Below, piece after piece: positions 52,635-61,278 of a stretch of DNA of 64,000 nt (within the stretch, counting starts at the first letter, position 1; each line of letters starts with the position of its first letter). Below the pieces are notes generated by a model. It was not told the origin of the DNA. It did not search any database and saw nothing but the letters and a program-made list of their open reading frames with translations. Position numbers and translations under genes: made by a program. The DNA comes from Candidatus Latescibacterota bacterium. Its GTDB lineage: Bacteria > Latescibacterota > UBA2968. The stretch is from NCBI GenBank assembly GCA_022823725.1, contig JAJEHL010000021.1, positions 1-64,000 of the forward strand, given 5' to 3'.

Positions 52635-54027
52635 TCCTGCACCTATAAAAGATCCGACGATGCCGGCGCCGGTGCTCGGTCCGGGGCAGACCTATACAAC
52701 GGTGACGCAAAGACTTAGCGCAATTATCACCAGTCGCACGCCTTTGGGGTGGATTGCAGCACTGTTGATTGCGGGTGGTATCCTGCAATTACTGATGTTG
52801 TCTGCGACCTGGTTGCTAATCAAAGGGACCGGTATCTGGGGTTTAAATATTCCCGTTGGCTGGGGCTGGGCAATTATCAACTTTGTCTGGTGGATCGGTA
52901 TTGGACATGCGGGCACGTTAATTTCGGCTATTTTGTTGCTTATGCGTCAGCAATGGCGCAATTCGATCAACCGATTTGCCGAAGCCATGACCATTTTTGC
53001 CGTCATGTGCGCCGGTATGTTTCCGCTGTTGCACACGGGGCGTCCCTGGGTAGCGGCTTACTGGCTGTTGCCCTATCCCAATACAATGTCTGTGTGGCCG
53101 CAATTCCGCAGTCCGCTGATATGGGACGTATTTGCCGTTGGCACCTACTTTACAGTATCTCTGATCTTCTGGTATCTGGGCCTGATTCCCGATTTTGCCA
53201 CCCTGCGCGACAAGGCCAAACACAAAATTTCACAGATCATCTACGGCGTGTTGTCAATGGGATGGCGCGGATCCGCCAAGCACTGGTTTAACTATGAAAT
53301 GGCCGCGCTTCTTTTGGCGGGCGTATCGACGCCGCTGGTGCTGTCCGTACACTCCATCGTGAGTTTGGACTTTTCCGTAGGACTGATTCCCGGCTGGCAT
53401 GCAACCATCTTCCCTCCCTATTTTGTGGCGGGTGCTGTATATGCTGGTTTTGCAATGGTGTTGACGTTGGGGCTGCCCATTCGCTACTTCTATGGATTGC
53501 ACGATTATATCACTGATCGCCATTTGAACAATATGGGCAAGGTGATGCTGGCCACCGGACTCATTGTGGCTTATGGCTATCTGATGGAGCAGTTTTTTGC
53601 CTGGTATAGTGCCAGCCCCTACGAAGGCTATATGATGCAAAATCGCACATTTGGCCCTTATTCCGGTACTTACTGGTCATTGATCTTGTGCAATGTGGCC
53701 ATTCCCCAATTATTGTGGATTAAACGGGTGCGCCTGAGTCCGATATGGCTGTTTATTATTTCAATGTTTATCAATGTGGGGATGTGGCTCGAGCGATTTA
53801 TCATTGTAGTGACGAGTCTGCACCGCGACTTTATGCCTTCGTCCTGGGATATGTATCACTCAACGCCGTGGGACTGGGGATTGTACGCAGGCACAATTGG
53901 ATTTTTCCTCTTTATGATGATCCTGTTTATTCGGGTGATGCCCGTCATTAACATTTTTGAAATCCGCCAGTTGGTGGCAAATAAAAACCGCGGAGAACAT
54001 GCGGAAACGGCTTCTGCCGATGATTAA
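52627..54027 (+). CDS. actC: ActC, NrfD-type quinol-binding membrane subunit
   Basis: A 466-residue protein with about ten transmembrane helices of the PsrC/NrfD type. Features are the quinol-site region WWIGIGHAGTLISAIL near residue 96 and HTGRPWVAAYW near 138. It oxidises menaquinol or ubiquinol and may move protons in ACIII. Its ATG overlaps the actB stop in ATGGGTAG (8 bases). Confidence 0.9.
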   Translation: MGSPAPIKDPTMPAPVLGPGQTYTTVTQRLSAIITSRTPLGWIAALLIAGGILQLLMLSATWLLIKGTGIWGLNIPVGWGWAIINFVWWIGIGHAGTLISAILLLMRQQWRNSINRFAEAMTIFAVMCAGMFPLLHTGRPWVAAYWLLPYPNTMSVWPQFRSPLIWDVFAVGTYFTVSLIFWYLGLIPDFATLRDKAKHKISQIIYGVLSMGWRGSAKHWFNYEMAALLLAGVSTPLVLSVHSIVSLDFSVGLIPGWHATIFPPYFVAGAVYAGFAMVLTLGLPIRYFYGLHDYITDRHLNNMGKVMLATGLIVAYGYLMEQFFAWYSASPYEGYMMQNRTFGPYSGTYWSLILCNVAIPQLLWIKRVRLSPIWLFIISMFINVGMWLERFIIVVTSLHRDFMPSSWDMYHSTPWDWGLYAGTIGFFLFMMILFIRVMPVINIFEIRQLVANKNRGEHAETASADD

Positions 54028-54039
54028 ACGGGTGTGATT

Positions 54040-54573
54040 ATGGCTGAAAATTTATACGGTCTTTTGGCTGAATTTGATGGTCCCGACGAATTGCTCAAAG
54101 CTGCGAAAGATTCATATGCAGAAGGGTATCGCAAGATGGACGCTTATTCTCCAATGCCGATACACGATTTGTCGGAATCAATGGGTTATGACAAGCACCG
54201 CGTGCCCTTCATTGTGTTGATCTGCGCGCTTCTCGGTGCCTGTTCAGGCTTTGGGCTTCAGTACTGGGTATCTGTAATCGACTATCCGCTCAACGTGGGT
54301 GGTCGGCCCCTTTTGAGCTGGCCCTCTTTTATTCCCGTGACATTTGAACTCGGTGTGCTATTTTCCGCTTTCGGTGCATTGATAGGCATGCTCATCCTCA
54401 ATGGTTTGCCTCGTCCCTATCATCCAGTTTTCAATGTTCCCAATTTTGAACGCGCCTCTGGTGATGGGTTCTTTTTGTGTATCGAAGCCGAAGATCCCAA
54501 ATTTGATATTACCGAAACCCGTGCATTTCTCGAGAGCCTGAAAGCAAAAAAGGTAGATGATGTCGAACCGTAA
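54040..54573 (+). CDS. actD: ActD, DUF3341 membrane subunit
   Basis: A 177-residue protein with two transmembrane helices (about 58-78 and 100-125) and a soluble N-terminus (LYGLLAEFDGPDELLKAA). ERASGDGFFLCIEAEDPKFD near the end matches DUF3341/ActD proteins. It is a structural membrane subunit of ACIII. The ATG at 54040 is preferred over a GTG at 54034. It overlaps actE by 17 bases. Confidence 0.88.
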   Translation: MAENLYGLLAEFDGPDELLKAAKDSYAEGYRKMDAYSPMPIHDLSESMGYDKHRVPFIVLICALLGACSGFGLQYWVSVIDYPLNVGGRPLLSWPSFIPVTFELGVLFSAFGALIGMLILNGLPRPYHPVFNVPNFERASGDGFFLCIEAEDPKFDITETRAFLESLKAKKVDDVEP

Positions 54574-55201
54574 ATTAGCGAGTGGAATAAAATTGCTCAG
54601 TGGCGTTGCCCATCCCGCGAGATGGCTTGTGGTGCTCGCACTCTTTATGGCAATAGGGTGTGAGGGCACGACAGATATCGAGCGTTTGCGGCAAGAAATG
54701 TACAACCAGTCGAGATTTGAACCGCTGGAAAAAAATTCTTTTTTTTCAGATAACCGGTCCTCTCGGCCCTGGATAAAAGGCACGGTTGCGCGCGGGCATT
54801 TGCGTACAGACGCGCATTTATATACCGGGATAGTAGATGATAAACCAGCAGAGACTTTTCCCTTTCCCATTACGCGCAATGTGATTCTCCGCGGCAAAGA
54901 ACGCTACAATATTTACTGCTCCCCATGCCATGGGTATGATGGTGATGGGCGCGGTATGGTGGTGCGCCGAGGCATGAAGCAACCCCCTTCATACCATATT
55001 GAACGGCTGCAAAATGAGACACCGGGTTACTTTTTTGATGTCATGACCAATGGTTTTGGCGCGATGTATAGCTATGCATCGCGTATTAAACCGCGGGATC
55101 GATGGGCTATTATAGCCTATATTCAGGCGTTACAACTGAGCCAAAACGCCACGCTGGACGATGTCCCTGCCGATGTGCGTCAGCGGCTTGAAAACGAGTA
55201 G
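54557..55201 (+). CDS. actE: ActE, monoheme cytochrome c lipoprotein
   Basis: A 214-residue protein with an N-terminal signal ending in the lipobox AIGC (C34 or thereabouts) and one heme motif CSPCHGYDGDG near residue 120. A Met in the later MKQPPSYH or GAMYSY segment may serve as the axial ligand. It accepts electrons from ActA within ACIII and hands them to the oxidase. Two adjacent ATGs (54557, 54560) can serve as start. Confidence 0.88.
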   Translation: MMSNRKLASGIKLLSGVAHPARWLVVLALFMAIGCEGTTDIERLRQEMYNQSRFEPLEKNSFFSDNRSSRPWIKGTVARGHLRTDAHLYTGIVDDKPAETFPFPITRNVILRGKERYNIYCSPCHGYDGDGRGMVVRRGMKQPPSYHIERLQNETPGYFFDVMTNGFGAMYSYASRIKPRDRWAIIAYIQALQLSQNATLDDVPADVRQRLENE

Positions 55202-55207
55202 GATATT

Positions 55208-56398
55208 ATGGCTACTAAATCCTTTGACCATCCATTTGTAGATAAAGTGCAGCAAAGAGGCCTTCTGGCAGGTGCCTGTGGTGTAGTGATTTTATTTATT
55301 CTTGCTTTTGCCGATTCTCAGCAATTTTTCCAATCGTATCTCGTTAGCTATATTTATTGGCTGGTCATATCTCTGGGCTGTCTGGGATTGTTGATGTTGC
55401 ACCATCTGGTCAGTGGGCGGTGGGGATTTGTCATTCGGAGATTATTGGAGTCGGGCGCGCGCACACTGTGGCTCATGGCTGTCCTGTTTATTCCCATTGC
55501 ACTTCTGGGTATGTACCATTTGTACGAATGGACGCATACAGATGTCGTAGCCAAAGATCCAATTTTGACCTTTAAGAAACCGTACTTGAATGAAACCGGA
55601 TTTTATATTCGCGCGGTCGTTTATTTTGCCCTGTGGCTACTCTGGATGTTTTTGCTAACGAAATGGTCGCGCGAGCAAGATGAAACTGGTGAACCGGGTC
55701 TAAAAAGCCGGATGATTAATCTGAGCGGCCCCGGGATTCCCATGTTTATCTTGACCGTTACATTTGCGGCAACAGATTGGGTTATGTCTTTGGAACCGCA
55801 CTGGTTTTCGACGATCTACGGCTTAATTTTTGTGATAGGTGGCGCACTGGGTGCCATGGCACTGTGCATCTTGTGGGTGATCAAATTAAAGGATGTCGAG
55901 ATCTATCGGGAAGTTGACGCATTCAAGTACTTGAGCGACCTGGGCACCCTGATGTTTGCATTTACATGTCTGTGGGCTTATGTGAGTTTTTCCCAGTTTT
56001 TGATTATATGGTCTGGCAACCTGGCTGAAGAAGCGCCCTGGTACATTCGTCGATCGCATGGCGGTTGGCAATATGTAGGGATAGCATTGATTATTTTTCA
56101 CTTTTTTCTACCATTCTTTTTACTATTGCAGCGGGCGATCAAACGCCGCGCCGCGCTGATGACGGTTATCGCAATTTTTATGTTGATTATGCGCTATGTC
56201 GATCTTTATTATTTTATTACACCGGCTTTTGGGCACGGTGGTGCCAGTGGACTGTATCGCTACGTCGCAGATGTGCTGACATTTGTCAGTATTGGCGGTT
56301 TGTGGTTGGGATTTTTTGCGATGCAGCTAAAAGGCGTGCCGCTGATGCCATTGCACGATCCGCGCATGGCAGAAACCTTTGCCGGAGAAGGTCACTGA
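55208..56398 (+). CDS. actF: ActF, membrane subunit of alternative complex III
   Basis: A 396-residue protein with about ten transmembrane helices, related to the NrfD-type ActC but lacking a clear quinol site. LWAYVSFSQFLIIWSGNLAEEAPWY near residue 260 is the family's most conserved stretch. It pairs with ActC in the membrane part of the complex. GTAGGATATT precedes the ATG. Confidence 0.88.
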   Translation: MATKSFDHPFVDKVQQRGLLAGACGVVILFILAFADSQQFFQSYLVSYIYWLVISLGCLGLLMLHHLVSGRWGFVIRRLLESGARTLWLMAVLFIPIALLGMYHLYEWTHTDVVAKDPILTFKKPYLNETGFYIRAVVYFALWLLWMFLLTKWSREQDETGEPGLKSRMINLSGPGIPMFILTVTFAATDWVMSLEPHWFSTIYGLIFVIGGALGAMALCILWVIKLKDVEIYREVDAFKYLSDLGTLMFAFTCLWAYVSFSQFLIIWSGNLAEEAPWYIRRSHGGWQYVGIALIIFHFFLPFFLLLQRAIKRRAALMTVIAIFMLIMRYVDLYYFITPAFGHGGASGLYRYVADVLTFVSIGGLWLGFFAMQLKGVPLMPLHDPRMAETFAGEGH

Positions 56399-56399
56399 T

Positions 56400-56777
56400 A
56401 TGGCAGAAAAGCACAATGCCCGCGAAAAGGGCTACGAAGACTATCATCTCAACATTGGTCCTATTCTCGCTGCCACTGCGGGAATCATAGCTATAGCCAT
56501 TCTGTCTTTCATCGCTATGTGGGCAATGTTTCTCGGTCTGGAACAAGCCGTGATTTATATGACAGATGATCCGCCGCCCATGGCTGCACATCAAAAACCC
56601 TATCAGGGTCCGCTGATCCAGACTGTACCTTCTGCTGAACTGACGCAGGTGCGTGCCGAAACCAATCGCACGCTTGCCGAATACGGTTGGATTGACAGGG
56701 ATGCCGGGATTGTGCATCTTCCAATTGAGCGGGCAATAGACCTGGTGCTCGAACGTGGGCTCCCGGTGCGAGAGTAA
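56400..56777 (+). CDS. Small single-helix subunit between ActF and SCO
   Basis: A 125-residue protein with one transmembrane helix (about 24-48) and a periplasmic tail ending YGWIDRDAGIVHLPIERAID-type text (GIVHLPIERA). Such small proteins recur after actF in ACIII operons. It may be an ACIII or oxidase accessory subunit. The start at 56400 follows GGAGAAGGTCACTGAT, directly after the actF stop. Confidence 0.7.
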   Translation: MAEKHNAREKGYEDYHLNIGPILAATAGIIAIAILSFIAMWAMFLGLEQAVIYMTDDPPPMAAHQKPYQGPLIQTVPSAELTQVRAETNRTLAEYGWIDRDAGIVHLPIERAIDLVLERGLPVRE

Positions 56778-56780
56778 AAC

Positions 56781-57584
56781 ATGCGCGTTTTATTTGCCTG
56801 TATGGTGCTGGTGTATCTGAGCAGCAATGTGCAGGCGCAGGACCTTACCCCAAATCCCACAGTGCTAGACTCCGTTGGGATTGAACAGAAATTGGGCGCA
56901 TCTGTGCCGGCAAATTTGAAGTTCCGCAATGAATCGGGGGCAGATGTTATGCTGGCGCGATATTTGAATGAGCATCCCGTTATTTTGGTGCCCGCATATT
57001 ATGAATGCCCCATGTTGTGTACACAAATTTTGAACGGTTTGTTGTCGGGGTTGCGGCCCGTTTCTCTCAATGCCGGACAAGATTTTGTGGTGGTGACATT
57101 TAGCATTGATCCCGACGAATATTCAGAACTGGCAGCGGCAAAAAAGGTGAATTACGTCGAGGGATACGGCCGAGAAGGCGGAGAAGATGGATGGCATTTT
57201 CTCACTGGAGACCAGACATCAATCAACGCATTAACCCAGGCTCTTGGATATCGCTATATATACGATTCCGATACAGACGAATACGTTCACGCCAGCGGGA
57301 TTGCAATTTTGACGCCCAATGGGAAGATCGCTCGGTATCTCTTTGGGGTCGAATTTGCGCCGCGGGATTTGCAACTGGGGCTTTTAGAAGCCTCGCAAGA
57401 CCAGATCAGCTCTCCGATTGATGCAATTCTGCTTTATTGCTTTCAGTACAATCCATTGACTGGCAAATATACGCTGGCAATTTATCGGTTGGTTCGCGTT
57501 GCTGGTGTGATTACTGTAATTTGTATTTTAGCATTTATTTTTATTATGGTGCGCCGGGAACGGTCGCCATTGCAGGCAAATTGA
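56781..57584 (+). CDS. SCO1/SenC-family copper chaperone
   Basis: A 267-residue exported protein. A signal peptide (MRVLFACMVLVYLSSNVQA) leads to a thioredoxin-like domain with YECPMLCTQIL (CxxxC near residues 75-79), the copper-binding pair. A His is expected near GVEF. A C-terminal transmembrane helix (about 235-258) is an addition found in some SCO proteins. It delivers copper to CuA of subunit II encoded next. Confidence 0.88.
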   Translation: MRVLFACMVLVYLSSNVQAQDLTPNPTVLDSVGIEQKLGASVPANLKFRNESGADVMLARYLNEHPVILVPAYYECPMLCTQILNGLLSGLRPVSLNAGQDFVVVTFSIDPDEYSELAAAKKVNYVEGYGREGGEDGWHFLTGDQTSINALTQALGYRYIYDSDTDEYVHASGIAILTPNGKIARYLFGVEFAPRDLQLGLLEASQDQISSPIDAILLYCFQYNPLTGKYTLAIYRLVRVAGVITVICILAFIFIMVRRERSPLQAN

Positions 57585-57629
57585 CGCTTCAAAAAAAGTC
57601 CATTGGACCTCTAACTTTTGAGTTGGCAC

Positions 57630-58580
57630 ATGCAGACTGATTTTCCTCTTTTTCCAGATCAAGCTTCGAGTTTTGCCCTTCAGGTTGACGCACTTTACTT
57701 TGGCATTTTGGCACTGTGCGTGTTTTTCGCGCTCTTAGTTGTCATCCTGGTGGTTATTTTTGCGATTAAGTATCAGCGCAAATCGGACGACGAAGTGCCG
57801 CGACAAATTGCGGGGCATCTCGGCCTCGAGATATTTTGGACCGCCATTCCAGCGGTACTCGCATTGGGTGTATTTGTGTGGGCAACCGTATTGTATTTCC
57901 ATCTCATTACCCCTCCGCCAAACGCTATGGAAATGTATGTGGTGGGCAAACAGTGGATGTGGAAATTACAACATCCAGAAGGCAAAAAAGAGATTAACGA
58001 ATTACACGTGCCTCTGGGGGAATCGGTGCGCCTGACTATGACATCGGAAGATGTGTTACACAGCTTTTATATTCCCGCTTTCCGCGTCAAAAAGGATGTG
58101 GTGCCCGGGCGATATACCAATTTGTGGTTTAAAGCGACGCAGGTCGGTTCATATCATCTGTTTTGTGCCGAATTTTGCGGCACCGAGCATTCGCGTATGA
58201 TTGGTACAGTACATGTCCTGGAACCTCAAGATTACGAAGCCTGGTTGACTGGCGGGACTGCGAATGAGCCAATAGAAGTGGCCGGAGAAAGATTGTTTGA
58301 ACAATACGCCTGTCACACCTGCCACAAGATGGACGGAACAGGACGCGGGCCATCTCTGGCGGGTCTCTTTGGCAAAACAGTTGCTCTGGAAGGCGGCGGT
58401 ACTGCATTAGTGGACGAAGCCTATATTCGAGAATCGATTCTGAACCCTTCCGCCAAAGTCATGGCGGGATACAAACCCATTATGCCAACATTCAAAGGTC
58501 AGATCAGCGAAGAAGGAATCATTCAGTTAATCGCCTATATCAAATCGCTGAAAGTCCCCGAACTCACGAGTATGGAGTGA
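57630..58580 (+). CDS. coxB: Cytochrome c oxidase subunit II with fused cytochrome c domain
   Basis: A 316-residue protein: two transmembrane helices (~20-45, ~70-92), a CuA cupredoxin domain with HSFYIPAFRVKK and FCAEFCGTEHSRM (both Cys, His and Met ligands), then a cytochrome c domain with CHTCHKMDG near residue 228 and a Met in PIMPTF. The fused heme takes electrons directly from ACIII and passes them to CuA. The ATG at 57630 is preferred over an upstream TTG. Confidence 0.92.
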   Translation: MQTDFPLFPDQASSFALQVDALYFGILALCVFFALLVVILVVIFAIKYQRKSDDEVPRQIAGHLGLEIFWTAIPAVLALGVFVWATVLYFHLITPPPNAMEMYVVGKQWMWKLQHPEGKKEINELHVPLGESVRLTMTSEDVLHSFYIPAFRVKKDVVPGRYTNLWFKATQVGSYHLFCAEFCGTEHSRMIGTVHVLEPQDYEAWLTGGTANEPIEVAGERLFEQYACHTCHKMDGTGRGPSLAGLFGKTVALEGGGTALVDEAYIRESILNPSAKVMAGYKPIMPTFKGQISEEGIIQLIAYIKSLKVPELTSME

Positions 58581-58586
58581 TGCGTC

Positions 58587-60218
58587 ATGGCAATCACTGA
58601 GCAAGATGTTCAAGCATCTGAAGATGCGCCGAGCGTCAATTATCTGAATAACGGTTATGGGTTGAAGTCCTGGTTGTTGACCAAAGACCACAAGCGCATT
58701 GCCGTTTTGTACATTATTTCGATTTCCATCTTTTTCGCCCTGGGTGGTTTATTTGCCAGTTTGGTTCGCTTTGAACTGATGACCCCCGAAGGCGATTTGA
58801 TGTCTTCGGATACTTATAACAAAGTTTTCTCAATGCACGGCATCATCATGGTCTTTTTCTTTTTGGTGCCATCCATTCCCGCGACCATTGGCAACTTTTT
58901 AGTCCCCATAATGGTCGGCGCGAAAGACCTGGCTTTTCCGCGCATCAATCTTCTGAGTTGGTATGTTTATGTGGTTGCAGGTATTTTGGGAACAATTGCC
59001 GTGGTTGGGGGCGGTGTTGATACGGGCTGGACTTTTTATACGCCATATAGCAGTACCTATTCAAACTCAAATGTGATTCTGGCCGCTATGGCCGCTTTTA
59101 TGGCGGGTTTCTCGTCCATCCTGACGGGACTCAACTTTGTGGTGACAATCCACACCATGCGCGCGCCGGGAATGACCTGGTTCCGCCTGCCGCTGTTTGT
59201 CTGGTCGCATTATGCCACCAGTATAATTATGCTATTGGGCACACCCGTTATCGCAATTACGCTGGTGCTGCTCATGCTCGAGCGCGGATTTGGATTTGGG
59301 TTTTTCGATCCGAACCTCGGTGGCGATCCCGTTTTGTTCCAGCATTTGTTCTGGTTCTATTCGCATCCAGCCGTTTATATCATGATCTTGCCTTCAATGG
59401 GCGTGATGAGCGAAATGGTGGCCGCTGTTGCGCGCAAGCGCGTCTTTGGATATGAGTTTGTCGCCTTCTCAAGTGTGGCCATCGCAATTTTGGGCTTCCT
59501 GGTATGGGGCCATCACATGTTTGTGAGTAGCCAATCGACTTATGCTGGCATGGTATTCTCCATCATCACATTTCTGGTAGCCGTACCCTCTGCGATCAAA
59601 ACATTCAACTGGACAGCGACCTTATACAAAGGGTCTATTGTATATGACACCTCGATGTTTTACGTGTATGGGTATCTGGGCTTATTTTTAGTCGGTGGTT
59701 TGACCGGACTATTTTTGTCGAGTATGGGTCTGGATATTCACTTGCACGACACGTATTTTGTGGTCGCGCACTTCCACTATATTATGGTTGGCGGTCAGGT
59801 GATGGGATATCTGGGTGGCATGCACTTCTGGTGGCCGAAAATTACGGGCAAAATGTTCCCCGATATTTGCGGAAAGATTTCAGCCCTGCTGGTCTTTCTC
59901 GGTTTTAACTTCACATTTTTCCCGCAGTTTATTCTGGGATATATGGGCATGCCGAGGCGTTATCACGTCTATCCCGAAGAATTTCAGATATTGAATGTGG
60001 CATCGTCTTTGGGTGCATCACTTCTGGCCCTTGGGTATTTGGTTCCCGGCGTGTATTTGACATGGTCAATTTTTAAGGGGCCCAAAGCACCTGATAACCC
60101 CTGGGGAGCCAAAGGACTGGAGTGGGAAACGACCTCCCCACCGCCCACATTTAATTTTGAAGAAACGCCTGTCGTGACAGAAGAAGCCTATCAGTACGGA
60201 CAAATTGAGGAGCACTAA
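58587..60218 (+). CDS. ctaD: Cytochrome c oxidase subunit I, A2-type
   Basis: A 543-residue protein with 12 helices. Heme and CuB ligands are in [11 protein letters not shown] (heme a His), WFYSHPAVY (CuB His with Tyr crosslink), WGHHMF (two CuB His) and VAHFHYI (heme His). The YSHPAV text replaces the Glu of GHPEVY, which is diagnostic for A2-type heme-copper oxidases using the YS pair in the D-channel. It reduces O2 to water and pumps protons. It begins six bases after coxB and abuts subunit III. Confidence 0.94.
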   Translation: MAITEQDVQASEDAPSVNYLNNGYGLKSWLLTKDHKRIAVLYIISISIFFALGGLFASLVRFELMTPEGDLMSSDTYNKVFSMHGIIMVFFFLVPSIPATIGNFLVPIMVGAKDLAFPRINLLSWYVYVVAGILGTIAVVGGGVDTGWTFYTPYSSTYSNSNVILAAMAAFMAGFSSILTGLNFVVTIHTMRAPGMTWFRLPLFVWSHYATSIIMLLGTPVIAITLVLLMLERGFGFGFFDPNLGGDPVLFQHLFWFYSHPAVYIMILPSMGVMSEMVAAVARKRVFGYEFVAFSSVAIAILGFLVWGHHMFVSSQSTYAGMVFSIITFLVAVPSAIKTFNWTATLYKGSIVYDTSMFYVYGYLGLFLVGGLTGLFLSSMGLDIHLHDTYFVVAHFHYIMVGGQVMGYLGGMHFWWPKITGKMFPDICGKISALLVFLGFNFTFFPQFILGYMGMPRRYHVYPEEFQILNVASSLGASLLALGYLVPGVYLTWSIFKGPKAPDNPWGAKGLEWETTSPPPTFNFEETPVVTEEAYQYGQIEEH

Positions 60219-60892
60219 TGGCCGATCACGCACTACATCACGACCACCCGCACGGACTGGCTCACCAGTTCGAAGATATGCCGCAACAGAAGGAATCTGC
60301 TGTCATTGGCATGTGGAGCTTTCTAATTACGGAAATTCTGTTTTTTGGAGGCTTTTTTGCGACGTATCTGATTTACCGTTCCTATTATCCCGAGGCCTTT
60401 TTTGAAGGCAGTAGCCACCTGGACATTCCTATGGGAGCTTTTAATACCATCGTATTGATTGTCAGCAGTCTGACAATGGCGATGGCTGTACACAAGTCCC
60501 ACGAAGGCAATAAAAGAGGGATACTGGTCTATCTGACTCTGACCGGAATTTTAGGGCTTACTTTTTTGGTGGTCAAATATTTTGAATACTCCGCAAAGAT
60601 CGAATACGGTTTGGTCCCCGGCCTGGCCTGGCATCCGCACGGTGAAAATTCGCCCCAACTGGCTCTCTTCTACTCTCTGTATTTCGGAATGACCGGGATG
60701 CATGCCCTGCATATGATTATTGGCATTGGTCTGTTGATCTGGGTATTTGTTAAAGCTGCACAAGGGACGTACACGGCTGAATACAACGCCCCTGTTGAAA
60801 TTTTTGGTTTGTATTGGCACTTTGTCGATATTGTCTGGATCTTCCTATTTCCATTGCTCTACCTTCTGGGTACACAGGGAGGAGGACACTGA
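60218..60892 (+). CDS. ctaE: Cytochrome c oxidase subunit III
   Basis: A 224-residue protein with five to seven transmembrane helices. MWSFLITEILFFGGFFATYL near residue 32 and HALHMIIGIGLL near 165 and YWHFVDIVWIFLFPLLYL at the end are typical of CoxC. Its ATG shares one base with the subunit I stop. It stabilises subunit I. Confidence 0.92.
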   Translation: MADHALHHDHPHGLAHQFEDMPQQKESAVIGMWSFLITEILFFGGFFATYLIYRSYYPEAFFEGSSHLDIPMGAFNTIVLIVSSLTMAMAVHKSHEGNKRGILVYLTLTGILGLTFLVVKYFEYSAKIEYGLVPGLAWHPHGENSPQLALFYSLYFGMTGMHALHMIIGIGLLIWVFVKAAQGTYTAEYNAPVEIFGLYWHFVDIVWIFLFPLLYLLGTQGGGH

Positions 60893-61209
60893 TGGCTGAT
60901 GATCACCACGGCCCGACTGTACGCATCTATCTGGCGGTATTTGCCTCTTTGATGTTTTTGACCGCGCTAACGGTCTGGGTAGCTTTCCAGGATCTGGGCA
61001 TGTTCAATGACGTGGTAGCACTCGGTATTGCATGCACAAAAGCCACGATTGTGATTCTGTTTTTTATGCACGTCAAATACGCCAGCCGATTGACCTGGTT
61101 GCTCGCAGGTGCAGGCATCCTGTTCTTGCTGATCCTATTTGCCTTTGCAATGGCAGATTACGTCAGTCGCGGTTGGTTGGGCATGCCAGCGAGTCATTAT
61201 TTGCAGTAA
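60892..61209 (+). CDS. ctaF: Cytochrome c oxidase subunit IV (prokaryotic)
   Basis: A 105-residue protein with three transmembrane helices (about 14-32, 41-62 and 70-92). ACTKATIVILFFMHVKYASRL-type text (KATIVILFFMHVKY) is the family's hallmark. Its ATG shares one base with the subunit III stop. It is the last gene of the respiratory operon. Confidence 0.88.
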   Translation: MADDHHGPTVRIYLAVFASLMFLTALTVWVAFQDLGMFNDVVALGIACTKATIVILFFMHVKYASRLTWLLAGAGILFLLILFAFAMADYVSRGWLGMPASHYLQ

Positions 61210-61230
61210 CAATATCACAGATAAAAAGAG

Positions 61231-61266
61231 AGCGGAGATATTCACTGGATATCTCCGCTTTTTTTA
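61231..61266 (+). terminator. Terminator of the act/cox operon
   Basis: AGCGGAGATAT (61231-61241) pairs with ATATCTCCGCT (61249-61259), followed by a run of seven T. Confidence 0.9.
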
Positions 61267-61278
61267 TGGCTCTACTTA

